Shown piece by piece: positions 8,201 through 9,069 of a stretch of DNA of 9,069 nucleotides (position 1 is its first letter; each line of letters opens with the position of its first letter). The stretch is taken from contig CAYOHY010000067.1 of assembly GCA_964403885.1 (NCBI GenBank), forward strand, positions 1-9,069, given 5' to 3'. The notes beneath the pieces were generated by a model that saw only the letters and a list, made by a program, of their open reading frames with translations, ran no database searches and was not told the DNA's origin. Source of the stretch: CAYOHY01 sp964403885 (GTDB taxonomy: Bacteria; Actinomycetota; Coriobacteriia; Anaerosomatales; PHET01). The position numbers and the translations under genes are program-made.

Positions 8201-9069
8201 CCCAGTGGGTGTGGCGTGGACCGTGGAACTTCACCAATGACTCCGATATCGCCTCGGTGAACACCAGCGGTTCGTTCGCCCTCGTCGCGTTCCAGGGAAC
8301 GCGACTCGACCTGTACTCGCACACCGCTCCGTGGTACGGCAAGATGCGTGTCTCGCTGATGGACACAGGAACAGCGACCACCGTCGATCTGTATGACACC
8401 GGCGGCGAACACGACAACTCGCTCGTGTGGACCACCGGAGACGTCGACTTTGGCGACTACATCGTCAAGATCGAGTACCTGGGCAGCCGGAATGCAGCCG
8501 CCTCCGCCAACACCATCAACGTCGACCAGATACGTGTGGACGGGTCGATCCAGGTGGTGCCCGATACCGGCGCGCCCACCACGACCGACAACTCCCCCGC
8601 CGGGTGGGTGAATGGACCCGTCTCGGTGACGCTGTCATCCACGGACGCCACCACTGGTGTCAAGGCGGTCTACGCGACCTCCAATGGTGCGACGCCCACC
8701 GTCACCAACACCTACACCGCGCCGATCAGTGTCAGCGCGGAGGGCCAGACCACGATCAAGTACTACGCCGTGGACAACCGGGGCAATGCCGAGCCCGTCA
8801 AGACCGCCACGGTCAAGATCGACAACACGGCGCCTGTCACCAACAGCACCGCCCAGAGCAGCTACATCACCACTGCGTCCATCGCATTGCTGCCCAACGA
8901 CCCGTACAGCGGCGTCGCCTATACCAAGTGGCGCCTGGACGGTAGCGCCTGGACGACCGGCACAGCCGTCAGTGTCGGCTCGAGCGCCCTCGGAAGCCAC
9001 ACCCTCGAGTGGTTCTCGGTAGACAGTCTCGGACACGTCGAGGCGACGAAGAGCGCTTCATTCGTGATG
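5113..9069 (+). CDS. Giant secreted NHL-propeller / Ig-like repeat protein, 3' end beyond window
   Basis: One open frame of 1319 codons runs from GTG 5113 to the last base with no stop, so the C-terminus is missing. A signal peptide (RK at 7-8, hydrophobic 9-26, likely cleavage near AAA 27-29) is followed by about six NHL-like beta-propeller blades (about 50-338), for example PTDLAFDASGNLYVTDEGYN (163-182). Ten Ig-like modules of 80-90 residues follow from 341. Nearly all carry a DPPVTT-like linker, a central SATDTVSG-like strand and a closing YWSxDxxGNxE motif; they resemble the OmpL47-type and chitobiase C-terminal Ig-like families. A carbohydrate-binding-like module sits at 1021-1147. Only one cysteine is present (Cys331). 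The protein is probably an extended surface or released adhesin or glycan-binding protein; no enzyme domain is seen. Its anchor, if any, lies beyond the window. It is divergent from the polysaccharide operon. Confidence 0.93.
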   Translation, partial: MSGTTTRKLLALASLIVMIVLAAPLFAAATPQYAPPVFGDAYSVQQTFFAQSRPGSLMQIEGFVRDSGGHVWSVEHQWDGLPYARLVKYGPSGMVEGVYGVGDLVTPTSVAISPSGYLYVSDWSLGRVVIFDMFTGLRIGALGTSGPASLSSITEAPDSFKNPTDLAFDASGNLYVTDEGYNRVSVFNASHTPIAQWGSVVPGTEAGEFNHPWGLSVDSSGTVWVADTGNNRIQSFSSAGVHQSTIGPAVSGLSAPGVMDQPYDVYVDEYRTVYVTDRKDLGRFFRISEGGEFLNEYYNATPGLSIGYTTKLTIDEFGWLWITDNLADDGCIRVYGLNAGEPDTVPPVTTSDAPTTWVQGPRTVHLSSYDASTSVLETLFSTDGSKPTESYNASTGIVISDEGTTTLSFYSIDRVGNAETPTVVPVRLDNSPPTSLASVVPTYYGAASISFDASDTLSGVQNVLFKLDGYGPYSDPTAYTTQQGTHTLEYWATDRAGNTEEHHVVQFVVRPDDADPPVTSWAEIRSDWFTRDTSLTLSATDTVSGVRATYFSFDGSQFATYTAPLSVSEEGTHTFAYYSVDLLGHQEPTHTAFVKLDKTLPVSSIDVPSQMIASGTVTFSATDTVSGIQRLEWRFDYQGSWTEGNEAHIPSPGYYTILYRATDKAGNAEDPHYAVVSVEVPDYVPPVTTANIPESGWVQGPRDLILNASDGQGGSGVEYTKYKIDSSAWATYTPGATHLHEGVYTVSWYSVDHQNNKETTKTATLRVDETKPYTTTDAKPVYAGETTIHFTGNDALSGATVFYSLDGLPPVMGSSVTLSAYRIYDIEYWSIDGAGNEESPHKNVSVSVNPPDNDPPITTFASPAGWQKGFATFTLSAWDASSTIQSTQYIVNNGFPSGYYAPVSVATEGTNTIQYWSTDFYGNKEATQSAQVFVDSSAPFTGSDAIPSYVDQAILTLSPTDTYSGVDKTYYRINGGAWTQGTQAIVNWNRYRRYHTVDWYSVDKVGNIESYKSATFEVKLTSNSYTEDASQWVWRGPWNFTNDSDIASVNTSGSFALVAFQGTRLDLYSHTAPWYGKMRVSLMDTGTATTVDLYDTGGEHDNSLVWTTGDVDFGDYIVKIEYLGSRNAAASANTINVDQIRVDGSIQVVPDTGAPTTTDNSPAGWVNGPVSVTLSSTDATTGVKAVYATSNGATPTVTNTYTAPISVSAEGQTTIKYYAVDNRGNAEPVKTATVKIDNTAPVTNSTAQSSYITTASIALLPNDPYSGVAYTKWRLDGSAWTTGTAVSVGSSALGSHTLEWFSVDSLGHVEATKSASFVM
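5260..6126 (+). other. NHL-type beta-propeller domain, about six blades
   Basis: Residues about 50-338 hold repeated units of roughly 40-50 residues with the pattern (P)xxLxxDxxGxLYVxDxxxNRVxxF. Clear blades are at 107-145, 163-198, 211-248 and 261-300; weaker ones are at about 50-90 (VWSVEHQWDG) and 309-338 (LTIDEFGWLWITD). NHL propellers usually bind proteins or glycans and are seldom catalytic when found at the N-terminus of a long extracellular protein. The blade count is by eye. Confidence 0.8.
6133..9069 (+). repeat. Five A-B dyads of Ig-like modules (ten modules)
   Basis: Module starts by residue are 341 (A), 429 (B), 515 (A), 597 (B), 681 (A), 768 (B), 850 (A), 935 (B), then after an insertion 1150 (A) and 1237 (B, running into the window edge). 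A modules follow a P-x-D-rich linker (EPDTVPP, PDDADPP, PDYVPP, PPDNDPP, PDTGAP) and usually have a tryptophan in the next strand (TWVQGP, DWFTRD, GWVQGP, GWQKGF, GWVNGP). B modules follow a short LDN/VDE-type linker (LDNSPP, LDKTLP, VDETKP, VDSSAP, IDNTAP) and lack that tryptophan, mostly having a PxY or similar motif there instead. All ten end with an aromatic-x-x-D-x-x-G/N-N/H-x-E motif. Dyads are 166-174 residues long, about 510 bp. Confidence 0.88.
8173..8553 (+). other. Carbohydrate-binding-like beta-sandwich module inserted in the Ig array
   Basis: Residues 1021-1147 do not follow the Ig-like pattern. They show the layout of a jelly-roll module often found in glycan-binding proteins: an opening aromatic patch (QWVWRGPWNF, 1031-1040), SFALVAFQGTRLDLYS (1054-1069), a GKMRVSLMD strand (1076-1084), a TVDLYD strand (1090-1095), SLVWTTGDV (1103-1111), and a closing DYIVKIEYLG then INVDQIRVDG (1135-1144). 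The family assignment is from pattern recognition only; ligand and calcium dependence are unknown. The module lies exactly between the fourth and fifth A-B dyads. Confidence 0.65.

Noticed and set aside
5482..8412. Antisense open frames, for example minus 5482-6207 and 7552-8412
   Set aside because: They lie opposite the continuous plus-strand coding frame, lack recognisable domains, and their composition is what GC-rich codon bias gives in the complementary strand.
6133..9069. CRISPR array or non-coding tandem repeat
   Set aside because: The periodicity is at protein level with a continuous reading frame; repeat units are about 255 and 510 bp and divergent, not short identical repeats with spacers.

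Overview
The window is GC-rich bacterial DNA with frequent GTG starts, good Shine-Dalgarno sequences and a tRNA whose CCA end is encoded. Together with a very long secreted protein built from NHL and Ig-like modules, this suggests an actinobacterial (Actinomycetota) genome, perhaps a Coriobacteriia/OPB41-type anaerobe. That placement is inference from style and gene content; no taxonomic marker is present.

Left part (positions 8-4916, all minus strand): a compact surface-polysaccharide operon. In transcription order it holds a membrane-bound polyprenyl glycosylphosphotransferase (3390-4874, possible longer start at 4916), a canonical non-hydrolysing UDP-GlcNAc 2-epimerase wecB (2295-3377), a second and divergent wecB-like paralogue (1146-2234), a short-chain UDP-hexose 4-epimerase galE (113-1090), and tRNA-Val(CAC) (8-82) only 30 nt further on. 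The epimerases would supply UDP-ManNAc and UDP-Gal/GalNAc-type precursors. The transferase would put the first sugar phosphate on undecaprenyl phosphate.

Middle (4875-5112): a divergent intergenic region. It carries a candidate -10 box for the polysaccharide operon, a 12-bp perfect palindrome over the expected -35 position, a CRP/FNR-like dyad overlapping a second palindrome, and a small hairpin just before a strong Shine-Dalgarno sequence for the rightward gene.

Right part (5113 to the window end, plus strand): one uninterrupted reading frame of at least 1319 codons that starts at GTG and leaves the window without a stop. It encodes a secreted protein with a signal peptide, a roughly six-bladed NHL-type propeller and ten Ig-like modules. 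The modules alternate strictly between two types (A-B), giving a dyad of about 170 residues repeated five times. A carbohydrate-binding-like beta-sandwich sits exactly at the boundary between the fourth and fifth dyads. This large surface protein, divergently paired with a glycan operon, is the most interesting object here. The A/B dyad organisation and the degenerate WecB paralogue are the main points to follow up.
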